Source: Citrobacter arsenatis | GTDB taxonomy: Bacteria; Pseudomonadota; Gammaproteobacteria; Enterobacterales; Enterobacteriaceae | DNA length: 64,000 bases | Direction of reading: 5' to 3' | NCBI RefSeq assembly: GCF_004353845.1 | Contig: NZ_CP037864.1 | Span: 3,348,001-3,412,000 of the forward strand | Shown: positions 7,594-17,245 of the stretch, in pieces | How positions within the stretch are numbered: the stretch's first letter is position 1 | Layout of the letters: each line of letters opens with the position of its first letter | Program-made: the position numbers and the translations under genes | The notes under the pieces: generated by a model | What the model saw: only the letters and a program-made list of their open reading frames with translations | Database searches by the model: none | What the model was told of the DNA's origin: nothing

Positions 7594-8430
7594 TCAATGC
7601 ATGAATGTCTGAAGCATAAACAGATAAAGTGCTGACAGACAGATAGCAGGTCCAAAAGGTACGTACCGCCCACTATCATCACCGAGAACAACTCTATTAT
7701 TAGAAAGCAATCTATTTGAGTATCTGTGTACCAGGACGATGACCAGGCCGGTAACCGAAGAGAGAAGGATTAGGTAATGTATTTTTTCGATTCCAATCCA
7801 TGGCATTACTGCGCTGAAGAGCTTTACGTCCCCTCCCCCCAAACCAGTGGTACATTTAACCCTTTCGTATACAGCCATGATGGCATATGTGATTGTCCAG
7901 ATAACACAAACGCCAGCCACCGCCGACAACGGTGAAACGGCATTGATGCCAGTAACTGAAAAAATCATACCTGACCACAGTAAAAAATAGTTCAAAGAGT
8001 CAGGGATGATATAGTTCTTAAAGTCAATTATAGCGATTGCATACAATAAGCAAAATATTAATATAGCCGGCAAAACAAATAATGCGTCATCTTGCTTAAA
8101 GAGTAACAAAAATACCCCAGTAAACCACAGACCATGAATCAATTCCGTTAAAGGGTAGATCGCGGGAATAGGTTCTTTACAGAATCGGCATTTGCCGCGA
8201 AGAAAAATCCAGCTAAACAGCGGGACGTTGTCCCGCTTTAGAATCATCGCATTACACTGCGGACAATGCGATGGTGGCCAGGAAAGTCCGATCTCTTTTT
8301 CTTGTACATTTATCTGTTGAAGCCCTAACTTCAATGGGAGTCTATAGATGACAACATTTATAAAACTCCCTACCGACAAACCAACAAGTAAAAAACAGAT
8401 TAGATAAAAATAATACATAAAGCTTTCCAT
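7594..8430 (-). CDS. Type IV prepilin peptidase (CofP/LngP type)
   Basis: This inner-membrane aspartyl protease cleaves the leader of prepilins and methylates the new N-terminus. In the 278-residue protein the cytoplasmic loop carries the paired CxxC motifs C56/C59 and C81/C84. The two catalytic aspartates are D136 (IIDFKNYIIPD) and D201 in GLGGGD. About seven further hydrophobic segments follow the first helix and its GSFINVVIYRLP sequence. It is the last gene of the pilus operon, as cofP and lngP are in CFA/III and longus, and is followed by a terminator-like hairpin. A second in-frame ATG at 8418 is an alternative start. Confidence 0.93.
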   Translation of the reverse strand: MESFMYYFYLICFLLVGLSVGSFINVVIYRLPLKLGLQQINVQEKEIGLSWPPSHCPQCNAMILKRDNVPLFSWIFLRGKCRFCKEPIPAIYPLTELIHGLWFTGVFLLLFKQDDALFVLPAILIFCLLYAIAIIDFKNYIIPDSLNYFLLWSGMIFSVTGINAVSPLSAVAGVCVIWTITYAIMAVYERVKCTTGLGGGDVKLFSAVMPWIGIEKIHYLILLSSVTGLVIVLVHRYSNRLLSNNRVVLGDDSGRYVPFGPAICLSALYLFMLQTFMH

Positions 8431-8444
8431 CTAACGGTTCCCTG

Positions 8445-9206
8445 TTACTGGCAAGCCGCTTTATATTGTGCAGCGGTGTAAGGACCTCGATCCTGAAAAT
8501 TCGTTTCTTTCGCCACTAATTCCCACGCAGGGTAAAATCCTACCCCCCCCATGGTTTGAGCAAAACCGATTTTTAAGTGATCTACGTTTAAGAGGTTAAA
8601 GCCTCCTTTACTTGAAAAACCATCATAAGTGACGCTCGAAGGCTTAGTTATTCCGGTTCCCAAACCGGCACTATTCAAATTATTTCCATCACGAATGTCC
8701 CATGTCACAATACCACCATTTGGATTGCTAGGACTCCACGCACGAAAACTTAAAACTTCTAAGTTTCTTGTTGGTAGCGTTAGAGTATAGGTATTAGAAC
8801 CATCATTCCCATTAACTCTAGATGTCCACGCGTCTACAACCTGGTAGTCACCTCCTGAGATTATTCCTCTAAAATGTTTAATAAAAATGCCCCCACTACC
8901 AAGGGCATTTGTTAACTTACCATCATCCGCAGAAAAATATTCAGTTTTATATTTTTTATCCTCCATTACTTTATAAACAAATTCGAATCTCCATCCCTGG
9001 CCAAAGGCCACAAAATCAGTATTTACGTTAAATACGATGGTTAACGGTTCTTCCAGACGATGACAAGCACCGTATACATTTCTAATTTTGTCTTGTTCTG
9101 CAAGCTCAAAACCTTTTACCTCCATGGCAGAGAATCCACTGAATGAACAAGCCATTAATGATACTGGTACTATGCCTTTAAAAAAAACCGAATTAAATAT
9201 ATTCAT
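8445..9206 (-). CDS. Secreted protein at the CofJ/LngJ position of the pilus operon
   Basis: The 253-residue protein begins with a signal peptide (MNIFNSVFFKGIVPVSLMAC then SFSGFSA). The mature part is polar and rich in glycine, asparagine and aromatics, with no domain I recognise. Its place between the platform protein and prepilin peptidase genes is that of cofJ/lngJ; CofJ is a soluble protein exported through the pilus system that helps attachment. The start is the ATG at 9206 because GGGAG lies five bases before it. The longer frame from 9278 overlaps the preceding gene and has no such site. Function is inferred from position; sequence similarity to CofJ needs testing. Confidence 0.7.
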   Translation of the reverse strand: MNIFNSVFFKGIVPVSLMACSFSGFSAMEVKGFELAEQDKIRNVYGACHRLEEPLTIVFNVNTDFVAFGQGWRFEFVYKVMEDKKYKTEYFSADDGKLTNALGSGGIFIKHFRGIISGGDYQVVDAWTSRVNGNDGSNTYTLTLPTRNLEVLSFRAWSPSNPNGGIVTWDIRDGNNLNSAGLGTGITKPSSVTYDGFSSKGGFNLLNVDHLKIGFAQTMGGVGFYPAWELVAKETNFQDRGPYTAAQYKAACQ

Positions 9207-9217
9207 TTTCACTCCCG

Positions 9218-10246
9218 TTAATAAGATGTCATTTTTGACAAAGCATCTGATAAAGCAAACAAGGCGATAAACACCCAAATAACACTCCCGCCCAACACTA
9301 ATGTTGAAAGCGATTTCAACAACCCGGCTAATTTTTGTATATTATTGTATATATCTACTTTTGCCTTTTCCGATACTGACTGGAGAACATCAAAAAAAGA
9401 TGGCAGACTTGAATATAAGCTGATATTCAATAACTCATCACGACCAAGCAACCCAGTATTAAGTGCAGATCCATACGGCATACCTATCGTCATGTTAGAT
9501 TGCATTCTCTTGATATGCGATTTTAACCAACGATTAGAGTTAAGGCTGATAATATCCAGAGATTCATTAATCGGGATATTATTACGCAACATCGAAGACA
9601 GGTTGCTCAATACCAAAGAACTGTTTAGCTTTTTATAAACCGAAAAAGGTATGACCTTATCAAGAAACCGATCCCGAAAAGGGCCACTAAAGTTCGCCAT
9701 TAAAAACCTGAAGGCTATTACCACAATTATTGTCACAATGAGAATAGTAATCCACAAACCATTGTAGAGAGCATCCCCAAAACCATACAGTAACTGCGTA
9801 ACCACCGGCCAGCGAGAAACAGCAATGACCCGCTCGAAAGCGGGGAAAACCTTAACAGCATATCCAGCAATAACGATCAGCGAAAGCACCAGCATTATAA
9901 TTGGAAAAGTGACAGCGTTGATTAACCTGGATGTCAACATGCTCTGATATTTAATATTATCAACCAGACTTGTAAAACCATCCGCCAGGCTGCCACTTTT
10001 TTCTGAAGAATAAATAATACTCAATTCAGCCTGAGGGATTAAACCTTCGAATACAATGGATATCGACTCACTGGAAGTCATTTTTTTCAGCAATTGTTGT
10101 AACTTTTTACAAAAACTGGCCCCCAATAGTTTCCCCCCCTCTGACTCAAGCTTAACAATAGAGTTATAAAGAGGTAGATCGGCTTTAATCATATCGGCGC
10201 AGAAGCCATAAAGATATAGTCGCTGCTTTTTAGTAAACTTTCTCAA
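9218..10246 (-). CDS. Type IV pilus inner-membrane platform protein (GspF/PilC family, CofI type)
   Basis: This 342-residue polytopic membrane protein is of the GspF/PilC/PilR fold. It has two cytoplasmic helical domains and hydrophobic segments at about 105-135, 150-190 and 310-340. It would couple the assembly ATPase to pilin polymerisation. The start is a TTG that overlaps the last 17 bases of the ATPase gene and is preceded by GGAGG at six bases. This strong ribosome site supports the unusual start codon. Confidence 0.88.
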   Translation of the reverse strand: MRKFTKKQRLYLYGFCADMIKADLPLYNSIVKLESEGGKLLGASFCKKLQQLLKKMTSSESISIVFEGLIPQAELSIIYSSEKSGSLADGFTSLVDNIKYQSMLTSRLINAVTFPIIMLVLSLIVIAGYAVKVFPAFERVIAVSRWPVVTQLLYGFGDALYNGLWITILIVTIIVVIAFRFLMANFSGPFRDRFLDKVIPFSVYKKLNSSLVLSNLSSMLRNNIPINESLDIISLNSNRWLKSHIKRMQSNMTIGMPYGSALNTGLLGRDELLNISLYSSLPSFFDVLQSVSEKAKVDIYNNIQKLAGLLKSLSTLVLGGSVIWVFIALFALSDALSKMTSY

Positions 10247-11771
10247 TTAAAACCTCCATATCTTCAGGTTCTAAGCCGCCAAACTCCATCATAAACCAGG
10301 AAAAGCATGACTGGCCCTTGAGCACATGCATCATCGTTTTTTCTTTTAGAGAAAACCCTTCAGATAATCCATCACTGGTAAATCTCTTTAAACGCCAATG
10401 GGTATAAACGTTTAACCAGTCCTGTCGTGAAATAGCCTCTAACTCGCTGAGCGTTGGCCGCATATATTCAATAACAAGTTGTCTGGACTTAATCCCTGTA
10501 TTACCACAATGAGCACAACCATCTTTACTCTTAACAAACAGGTCAAATTCTCTGTTCTGAATAACAACATGGTGAGGTGTACGGCAATGAACACAAAGTA
10601 ACGGGATCAGCTTTTGACACTGTAACCCGGCAATAAACCCCGGCGTTGAGAGTTTATCGCTGGCAATACCTAATGCCGTGAGTCGCTGAAGCAATGTAAC
10701 AATGTTGCCAGCATGAACTGTCGTAAAACAGTAGTGCCCACTTTCGACCGCCCCCGCAAGCGCATTTGATGATACTGGATCGCGAATTTCCCCCACCATT
10801 AATACATCCGGATCACGACGCAATGCAGACTTAATAGCACTGTGAAATCCGCCACCATCGACATCAAGCACAGAACTTTGTTTAGCCCCATAAATTTGAT
10901 ATTCAACAGGGTCTTCAATTGTTAAAAAACACCCTCTGTCATCAAATCTATTTATTTGCAGCCACTCCATCATATTTTTTAACGTCGTTGATTTTCCAGA
11001 ACCCGTTGTCCCAGCAATAATATAAGCTCCATAGGGATTACTTAGTATTTTCTTGATATCTTCTACTTCAGGCTTAGAGACACCTATTTTTTCCAGATCC
11101 GGAACCACGCTTTTATTCAGACCAGAAGAAATTATACGCAATACGCTATGATAACACTCGTCCGTTTCACCAAATAACGGAAAATGTGCATAACGAAAGC
11201 GATAGTTTTTCCCATTAAGGGTATACAGAATATTAGCACTTTGAGGAATGCTTCTATTCCAGGTGGTTTCTTTTGTCGACGCCTGAACGTTATAAAGAAC
11301 AAAAATAAGTTCATCACAACGCTTGGCTATGATCTGCGACATCGGGCATAAAACACCATTAATTCTGAATTCAATTTTAGCCAGAAAATCACCGCGTGTA
11401 ATATGCAGGTCGCTGGCACCGGAGTTAACAGCATGAATGAGAAGCTTTTCTAACTCATGCTGCACATCACTATCACGCTTTAGGTTTTTCTTGGCTTCAA
11501 ACTCATGTATCGATTTCTCAATCTGACTATAATAGCCATCCTGAGAAATAATCATCAATCCCTTTATACTGAGCATATGCTCAGATTGCAGATAAGAAAT
11601 ATCCGCGTGATATAAACCAAGATTGTTGATGCTAAAATCACAGATGCAGAGATATCTCCTGTCATTATCCTGGGCGATAAGAAAATCTTTCTCTGGCGAA
11701 GAGAACATCCAGCGTGAAGCGGCTGATTTCTCTTCTTCAGCTGACATACTGATCAGTTCTAGCGGATTCAC
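10230..11771 (-). CDS. Type IV pilus assembly ATPase (GspE/PilQ-R64 family, CofH type)
   Basis: The 513-residue secretion ATPase powers pilus extension. Walker A is GTTGSGKS at 254-261. The Asp box and Walker B region DVLMVGEIRD is at about 322-331 and the His box TVHAGN at about 351-356. A four-cysteine zinc module follows (C393/C396 and C419/C422). The GTG start overlaps the previous stop (GTGA), so translation is coupled; no clear Shine-Dalgarno is seen. No second, retraction-type ATPase is present in the operon, as in CFA/III. Confidence 0.94.
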   Translation of the reverse strand: MNPLELISMSAEEEKSAASRWMFSSPEKDFLIAQDNDRRYLCICDFSINNLGLYHADISYLQSEHMLSIKGLMIISQDGYYSQIEKSIHEFEAKKNLKRDSDVQHELEKLLIHAVNSGASDLHITRGDFLAKIEFRINGVLCPMSQIIAKRCDELIFVLYNVQASTKETTWNRSIPQSANILYTLNGKNYRFRYAHFPLFGETDECYHSVLRIISSGLNKSVVPDLEKIGVSKPEVEDIKKILSNPYGAYIIAGTTGSGKSTTLKNMMEWLQINRFDDRGCFLTIEDPVEYQIYGAKQSSVLDVDGGGFHSAIKSALRRDPDVLMVGEIRDPVSSNALAGAVESGHYCFTTVHAGNIVTLLQRLTALGIASDKLSTPGFIAGLQCQKLIPLLCVHCRTPHHVVIQNREFDLFVKSKDGCAHCGNTGIKSRQLVIEYMRPTLSELEAISRQDWLNVYTHWRLKRFTSDGLSEGFSLKEKTMMHVLKGQSCFSWFMMEFGGLEPEDMEVLIEKVY

Positions 11772-12256
11772 TGTGTGACAGCCCCAACAATCAATTTTTT
11801 CTTACTGTTCGTTTGGAGTTGGTATTTTTTTCCTTCAATATCAAATACTTCATTACGATCAACGAGAATGATTCTATTGCCGACGCTTACCGCAACTTTA
11901 GATACTCCACCCACTCGGGATGTTGCCAAAACCTGAGGCTCAGCCATACGTATCGATGGGGCAGAGGCCGCTTCTGGTGTATTTGACATCATCATTGCCG
12001 GTTCGCTGTCACTGCGAACTTTCTTCAATTCTGCACGCAGTTTCTCCAACGCAACCTCATTGCTTAGCTGGCGCTTTTCACGTTCAAAAGTAATATCTGA
12101 TTCCATAAGCTGGATAATTTGCTTTTGACTCACAGATTTTTCTTCCTGATCCGCAGCGGCTACAGCTCCACTAGCATCTGTGGGTTCTGACATTTCAGCA
12201 AATGCGCACGAAACAGAAAATAACATTGCAAATAATAGTAATGTTACTTTTTGCAT
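11768..12256 (-). CDS. Type IV pilus biogenesis protein, PilP-like (CofG position)
   Basis: The 162-residue exported protein has a clear signal peptide (MQKVTLLLFAMLFSVSCAFA). A coiled, charged middle part (about 40-85) is followed by a compact C-terminal domain with VGGVSKVAVSVGNRIILVDR, resembling PilP-type periplasmic assembly proteins of class B pili. AAGGAG precedes the ATG, which overlaps the end of the upstream gene by 13 bases. It probably links the inner-membrane complex with the secretin. Confidence 0.75.
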   Translation of the reverse strand: MQKVTLLLFAMLFSVSCAFAEMSEPTDASGAVAAADQEEKSVSQKQIIQLMESDITFEREKRQLSNEVALEKLRAELKKVRSDSEPAMMMSNTPEAASAPSIRMAEPQVLATSRVGGVSKVAVSVGNRIILVDRNEVFDIEGKKYQLQTNSKKKLIVGAVTQ

Positions 12257-13077
12257 ATGAAAGCTCCTTTTATATTAATAGAATTAGATTTATTTATTTT
12301 CTCAACCGATTTTATGATAGTGGAATCAAGGTAAGCCTGGCGCTCCCAAAATAAAACCATGTCAAGATAGTTATCGGGTATCGAAACACTCCATTTCGAT
12401 AATAATAATTGATAACTTTCAGGTAAATTAGGTAATGCAGCCTCATCTGCGGTAATCGTAGATGAAGGAAGTTCAGTAATATTAAATTTTCTGTCTTTAG
12501 GCACCAATGAGTTATAGCTATAAATATAATTTAGCATATCATTACAATCAACTGCCTTAATTGGTTTTTTATTGTTATAGTTCTGCATTGCAGAATTAAC
12601 ATCCAGCCGGGATGGAATGCCCGAATAGTCTAATTTATTCTCTGAAAATGATGGTTGATACTCTTCTCCCCAAAATATTTTGTTCTGCGTACTGAATGCC
12701 GTTTGATCACTCAACTCGTAAGAGAAGCTACACTTCACGCTATCGCATAAATAGCCTATCTCTGTAAAGCCTAACAACTCAACAGGCCTGCGACTATCAT
12801 AAACCTCGCGCATAAAAGTAATAAACTGCTGAGGGCTGGCACCAGCGAGCGATGCTGTATAAAAAGTCTGAATATTTTTCGTTTGTCGCTGTATAAGCGC
12901 TAATTTTTGCGCCTTTTCTTCTTCCTGTTTTTTCTTATCCTGATAATGGAGATATGCCATAGTACCACCGGTAGCAATACCAACCAGAATCAAAATGATT
13001 ACGACAATAAATAGTTTGCTTTTCGTTTTATCTGCGCCAATGTATTTATTGCGCCAGTCATACAGTATTCCAGGCAT
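12244..13077 (-). CDS. Type IV pilus assembly protein, PilO-like (CofF position)
   Basis: The 277-residue protein has one transmembrane helix near residues 22-45 (LFIVVIILILVGIATGGTMA) and a long periplasmic domain, the topology of inner-membrane alignment proteins. The start at 13077 is chosen because AAGGTG lies five bases before it. The longer frame from 13110 would overlap the preceding gene by 29 bases. The assignment rests on topology and gene order; sequence motifs are weak. Confidence 0.7.
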   Translation of the reverse strand: MPGILYDWRNKYIGADKTKSKLFIVVIILILVGIATGGTMAYLHYQDKKKQEEEKAQKLALIQRQTKNIQTFYTASLAGASPQQFITFMREVYDSRRPVELLGFTEIGYLCDSVKCSFSYELSDQTAFSTQNKIFWGEEYQPSFSENKLDYSGIPSRLDVNSAMQNYNNKKPIKAVDCNDMLNYIYSYNSLVPKDRKFNITELPSSTITADEAALPNLPESYQLLLSKWSVSIPDNYLDMVLFWERQAYLDSTIIKSVEKINKSNSINIKGAFICKK

Positions 13078-13081
13078 ATAG

Positions 13082-13645
13082 TCACCTTGAGATAATAATA
13101 CTAGTAACAAAGTAAAGAATTACTGCAAACACCGCCATACAGAAAAATATAGATAGGTACTGAACATTTCTCTTACGCTGCATGAGCAGAATATTCTTTT
13201 TATATGTTGCAGAAATCTCATCAAAATGATCAATGCCAAGCTCTGTTCTGTTCAGCTCGGAATACTCTGTTAGCCCCCTTTCCTCATCAATTTTATGAAA
13301 AAAGTCGACGTCATAAATGACATCTGTGCCCGGCATGATGGTGTCATCTTTTATGATAAGCAGATAGACTCCATTCGTCACACCTTCTTCAGTTATCGGA
13401 AAATAGTAAAAACCATCACCATATAACTCTTTTACATATACAGCAAAAGACTCATTGGATTGCAGGCTATTGCGAATATAACCTTTGTGCTTTTTACCAT
13501 TACGGTCTGCATATTCAATACTACGATAGCGCCGTTGAACACCCTGTAGCCACTTCGTATAGCGAGGGGCTTTTGTGCCCTCGATATTCTCAGTCCACAT
13601 GACGCTTATCTGCATTTTGTTGTTCTTGTACTCAGGAATTAACAT
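13082..13645 (-). CDS. Type IV pilus assembly protein with C-terminal membrane anchor (CofE position)
   Basis: The 187-residue protein is mostly cytoplasmic by its lack of a signal peptide and ends with a single hydrophobic helix (about 163-183, YLSIFFCMAVFAVILYFVTS), giving a tail-anchored topology. It starts two bases after the secretin stop. It occupies the place of cofE/lngE in the related operons. I see no catalytic motif. It may be part of the inner-membrane assembly complex. Confidence 0.68.
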   Translation of the reverse strand: MLIPEYKNNKMQISVMWTENIEGTKAPRYTKWLQGVQRRYRSIEYADRNGKKHKGYIRNSLQSNESFAVYVKELYGDGFYYFPITEEGVTNGVYLLIIKDDTIMPGTDVIYDVDFFHKIDEERGLTEYSELNRTELGIDHFDEISATYKKNILLMQRKRNVQYLSIFFCMAVFAVILYFVTSIIISR

Positions 13646-13647
13646 CT

Positions 13648-15105
13648 TTATTGCTCTATAAAAGGTGCCCGGTAATAATCAACGCCAACGATCATTACAA
13701 TGGTTGAATCCTTGTCATCACGATTAAGGCTACCACCTAACAGCATAGCTGCCTGATTATCAGATTCGTCATTAGCGTTATATCTGCCAACAAGTAATAA
13801 TCCACCTGGCGTTACAATCGAGGTGTTAAACATTTCTGTCGTGGTGACATTTGGCAACTGTACCTTTTCAAACGTATCGATAGAATTCAGAAAACGTTTT
13901 GTAAAGCCACTGGCAACTTCAATTCGTCCATCAGAGAGAACTCTCGGTGTCACAATAAAGCTGGTACCGGTGATGATCTGTGATGTTTCAATTTCGGTGT
14001 CAACCACTGACGTTAACGAGTTGGTTGTCTGCGTTCTTCCTGAAACAAAGTACTGAGAACGCGTCATATTCAGTGGAATTGGTACATTATTCCGCGTAAC
14101 AAATGTGCCACTCTGTAAAACCTTACTACCGGTCAGTTTATAAACCGCATCCAGCTGCGCATTTATACTCAGCTTAGGATCTTGTCCTGCATAAAAATCG
14201 CGGTCGATAGAAACCCCGCCGGTCAACGTCTCCAGCAAACTGGTATTCAAACCAATAGATGTGCCACCATTTTTATAAGCCGCATTGACGCCTGCCCCCA
14301 GATTCTTAATCTTACTTTTATCTAAAGTATAAATTTTGTACGTCACAACAAACTGACGACTGTTTGAACTCTGATATTCCTTTAATACCCTGGACAGCAC
14401 TTCATTTTCAGAAGGACGGCCGCTATAGGTAAGGATAGAAGCATCTTTAAAAATGTTAAAAACCTTACTCGAGACATACTTTTCAGCCATGTCTTTCACA
14501 TCGTCCCAGAATGTCGATTTAAACTTAATCTCTGATTTCGCTTTTACGCCACCTGAAGCCGTAGCTTCGTTTCCAGAGAGATCCATACTGGCTTCAAATG
14601 TGTTATCGCTACCATAAAAGTCTAGTTTGATGGCATAGGTATTATATGCTTTAACATCAATAATGTGGTCATCCACAATTTGAATATTGACGTCATACAA
14701 TGCTGAAATATAACGTAAGAACTCGTCAAATTTCCCATTAAAATTGACTGCATGGGCCTCTATAACCGCCATTTCATTGTTATTTCCGGGAATGCTACGG
14801 TCAATACGATAACTTGTTCCGGATTGTGCATTTATGATATCAAACACAGCTTCTAATTCTGTCGGCGCAAAAGTACTAATGGATATTGGTTTCGCCAATA
14901 GCGCTTGTTTCTTTTCACTGTAGTCCACAGCCTTACCCAGGAACGCCGTCTTATATCTCATATAAGGGCTCTGCTTGACCTGATCGCCATTTTGCACCCC
15001 TGAATCATTACCGACCAATGATTGAGGATCATATTTTTCATTGAATTCTTTAGTACAGCCCTGTAACAGTACGACTAAAGTCAAAAGAGCAAGTTTAACA
15101 TTCAT
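13648..15105 (-). CDS. Type IVB pilus secretin, outer-membrane lipoprotein (PilN/CofD type)
   Basis: This 485-residue secretin forms the outer-membrane channel for the pilus. It starts with a lipoprotein signal (lipobox LLQGC near residue 17). A periplasmic N-domain region follows (about 70-190), and the C-terminal half holds the secretin homology region, with VVDTEIETSQIITGTSFIVTP typical of the family. The close R64 PilN-type length and position just after the TcpQ-like gene agree with CofD/LngD. The partner protein encoded upstream probably helps its targeting and stability. Confidence 0.92.
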   Translation of the reverse strand: MNVKLALLTLVVLLQGCTKEFNEKYDPQSLVGNDSGVQNGDQVKQSPYMRYKTAFLGKAVDYSEKKQALLAKPISISTFAPTELEAVFDIINAQSGTSYRIDRSIPGNNNEMAVIEAHAVNFNGKFDEFLRYISALYDVNIQIVDDHIIDVKAYNTYAIKLDFYGSDNTFEASMDLSGNEATASGGVKAKSEIKFKSTFWDDVKDMAEKYVSSKVFNIFKDASILTYSGRPSENEVLSRVLKEYQSSNSRQFVVTYKIYTLDKSKIKNLGAGVNAAYKNGGTSIGLNTSLLETLTGGVSIDRDFYAGQDPKLSINAQLDAVYKLTGSKVLQSGTFVTRNNVPIPLNMTRSQYFVSGRTQTTNSLTSVVDTEIETSQIITGTSFIVTPRVLSDGRIEVASGFTKRFLNSIDTFEKVQLPNVTTTEMFNTSIVTPGGLLLVGRYNANDESDNQAAMLLGGSLNRDDKDSTIVMIVGVDYYRAPFIEQ

Positions 15106-15117
15106 TATGTATTCTCT

Positions 15118-15564
15118 TTATTGCGCATCAATAACAAGGACGTTGTTTTTTTCATACAGCTTAATCACCAGACCATAGTGTTCTGATATGAATATTTGCC
15201 CCAACTGGGTCAGAGCATCATCGGTTGATTTACCAGTAATGTTAATTGTATTGTAAATCATATAGTCACGAGTACTATTCCAAAGTGGTTTAAAACCATT
15301 GCTAATTGCCCATTTTTTTAGCTCCTGACTCAGCAACATATCCTGATTTAATGTTAAATTAACCATTGGAGCAGCCATACTTCTGGAATTCACATTCATT
15401 TTTGGTGTTACTGGAGCATTCATGGCCTTTACAGGCGGAAGATTATCAACCTGAAAGGGACTCCGTCCCTGTTTCGTCCCACCCGCTTGTTCTGAAGCCT
15501 GGGCATGAAGTGAAAGAAAAGCGCATCCAAAAATGAAAGCAAATATAGATAGTTTATGATTCAT
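15118..15564 (-). CDS. TcpQ/PilL-type pilus assembly protein (CofC position)
   Basis: The 148-residue exported protein has a signal peptide (about 1-24). The C-terminal 75 residues match the TcpQ domain: LSQELKKWAISNGFKPLWNS, then NINITGKSTDDAL-like spacing, then ending in NNVLVIDAQ. TcpQ-type proteins bind the secretin lipoprotein and help its outer-membrane localisation. AAGGAA precedes the ATG. The next gene downstream is the secretin, as expected. Confidence 0.82.
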   Translation of the reverse strand: MNHKLSIFAFIFGCAFLSLHAQASEQAGGTKQGRSPFQVDNLPPVKAMNAPVTPKMNVNSRSMAAPMVNLTLNQDMLLSQELKKWAISNGFKPLWNSTRDYMIYNTINITGKSTDDALTQLGQIFISEHYGLVIKLYEKNNVLVIDAQ

Positions 15565-15608
15565 AATATTGAGTTCCTTACTCGATATCCATGATATTTA
15601 TTTATGGG

Positions 15609-17222
15609 TTATAATTGTTTAACCGAGCTGCACCACATAAATGCAACTATCGATAAAGATTTAGGGCTGATATAAACCCTGGCGGCACCATTGTTTCCAT
15701 CATAATTTCCTGTTGTCGCCGTAACGGCCCACCCAGCTTCAGGATGTCCTGGCATTACACCAGCACCGAGCTGATCGATCTGCAATGCGACGCCACCAAA
15801 TTTACCAACATTATCTATTCCATGTGCTCGGTTTGTAGATTCTTTCGTCAAATCAATCTGCAGGTTATTATTGTTATCCATCGACTCAGGAACCACTGAT
15901 GAAATAGCCACCGATAAACGGGGGAATAACCGGGCTTTACCTGGATCTTCAGGATTTATGGGACAAGTTTGTAGCGGAATATAAATAAGTCCATTACGCT
16001 CAATTGCACTTGTAATGTTCCCGTTATAGTTAGCCCCCTGAACAATCTCAGCACCATTCCCCTTAAAACTTAAATAGGATACTTTAGGAATTGTGGTGAG
16101 TTCCCCCTTGTCGTCTTTTATCACTACATTAGCCATTAGCGTCGCTGTGTCACCTTGTGTCCCACCATTGGTTGTCTCGTTGATACCATCGCGAATTTCC
16201 AGCCCGGTATTGTTGTCATTTGGAGTAATGCATATCCTGCTGGTACTATTTTTTTGATCCCAGCATAAACCAGGAGCTTTGGCATTAGCCGTTGCACCAG
16301 ATAACAGTAATTGGTTGTCGTTAGCTGCATTTCCTTTCAGGCACGGCCCCGACATTTTTGTCTGCGCATTCCAGCATAATTTATCCGCACCTACGCTTCC
16401 GTCAGATTTGAGATACTGACCATCACCAACGACAAAACTCAAACGAATTCCGTAGTCTGTGGTTTTGTTATTTCTGAACTTATCCAGATTATCAGCCATC
16501 TGCCCCAAAGTTATTCTTTCTACTGGCGTAGTATTGTTTCCTTTCATCAAAGCCCATTTGGTCTTATCTGGCTCCGTCTTTTTGCGCTCAATAAACAGTG
16601 CCTTTGAATACGCAAGTTTTTTGTTGCGGAAAGAATCTTCAATTTCATTGATATATTTTTCAATAAACAGATTGTCTGTAGATACGCCAGGATAAAAAGC
16701 AACAAAAAAGTCAATACGATCAATGCTACGCGACGTAGCGTTTCCAACCAGGTCAACACGTTCGAGGCGGAATTCCTGGGCATGCAGCACACTATCAATC
16801 TTGCATGAAATATACTCTCTGGAAAACCGAATAGCTGATGCTGTTTGACCATCAGCGCCGCAGCGTGAATCACGAAAATAACCGCGACTGGAATTTAATA
16901 TGTCCCACCGATAAAAACCAGCTGTCGCTACATCATCATTGATTTGCGTATTTCCCGTTCGTTGCGCATAAACAACATTACTTGCTGTATCATATAATGG
17001 ATTTTTTATCGAATTTTGAGCGTCAGTAAGGATTTCATCCTCATGAACAAATTTTACCATTCCTGCAATTTCAGTCGCCAACGCATCAGTCGTGCTTTGC
17101 CGGGCTACAGTTTCAACCTTTTTTTGGGTATAGCCCGCAATTGCCATCATGATACCGCCAATAATAGCTAAGACGATTATTACTTCGAGTAGGCTATATC
17201 CGTGGATATTTTTGTTATTCAC
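15609..17222 (-). CDS. Minor pilin / pilus-tip initiator protein (CofB/LngB type)
   Basis: The 537-residue protein has a short class III leader ending in glycine (MNNKNIHG), followed by the pilin-like hydrophobic helix YSLLEVIIVLAIIGG with the conserved Glu5. The size is close to CofB of CFA/III, a minor pilin that trimerises at the pilus tip and ends in an H-type lectin-like domain. The C-terminal 120 residues here could be the corresponding domain. The start codon is GTG with GGGG six bases upstream. A strong hairpin in the 60-bp gap separates it from the major pilin gene. Confidence 0.88.
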   Translation of the reverse strand: MNNKNIHGYSLLEVIIVLAIIGGIMMAIAGYTQKKVETVARQSTTDALATEIAGMVKFVHEDEILTDAQNSIKNPLYDTASNVVYAQRTGNTQINDDVATAGFYRWDILNSSRGYFRDSRCGADGQTASAIRFSREYISCKIDSVLHAQEFRLERVDLVGNATSRSIDRIDFFVAFYPGVSTDNLFIEKYINEIEDSFRNKKLAYSKALFIERKKTEPDKTKWALMKGNNTTPVERITLGQMADNLDKFRNNKTTDYGIRLSFVVGDGQYLKSDGSVGADKLCWNAQTKMSGPCLKGNAANDNQLLLSGATANAKAPGLCWDQKNSTSRICITPNDNNTGLEIRDGINETTNGGTQGDTATLMANVVIKDDKGELTTIPKVSYLSFKGNGAEIVQGANYNGNITSAIERNGLIYIPLQTCPINPEDPGKARLFPRLSVAISSVVPESMDNNNNLQIDLTKESTNRAHGIDNVGKFGGVALQIDQLGAGVMPGHPEAGWAVTATTGNYDGNNGAARVYISPKSLSIVAFMWCSSVKQL

Positions 17223-17245
17223 AATTAACCCCGACAGAAAACAGG

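Noticed and set aside
7415..7597. 60-residue minus-strand frame after the prepilin peptidase gene
   Set aside because: It runs through the terminator-like hairpin, overlaps the upstream stop, and has no domain, signal peptide or ribosome site.
9207..9278. Longer start for the secreted J protein
   Set aside because: It would overlap the platform protein gene by 61 bases and would bury the signal peptide; the ATG at 9206 has a good ribosome site.
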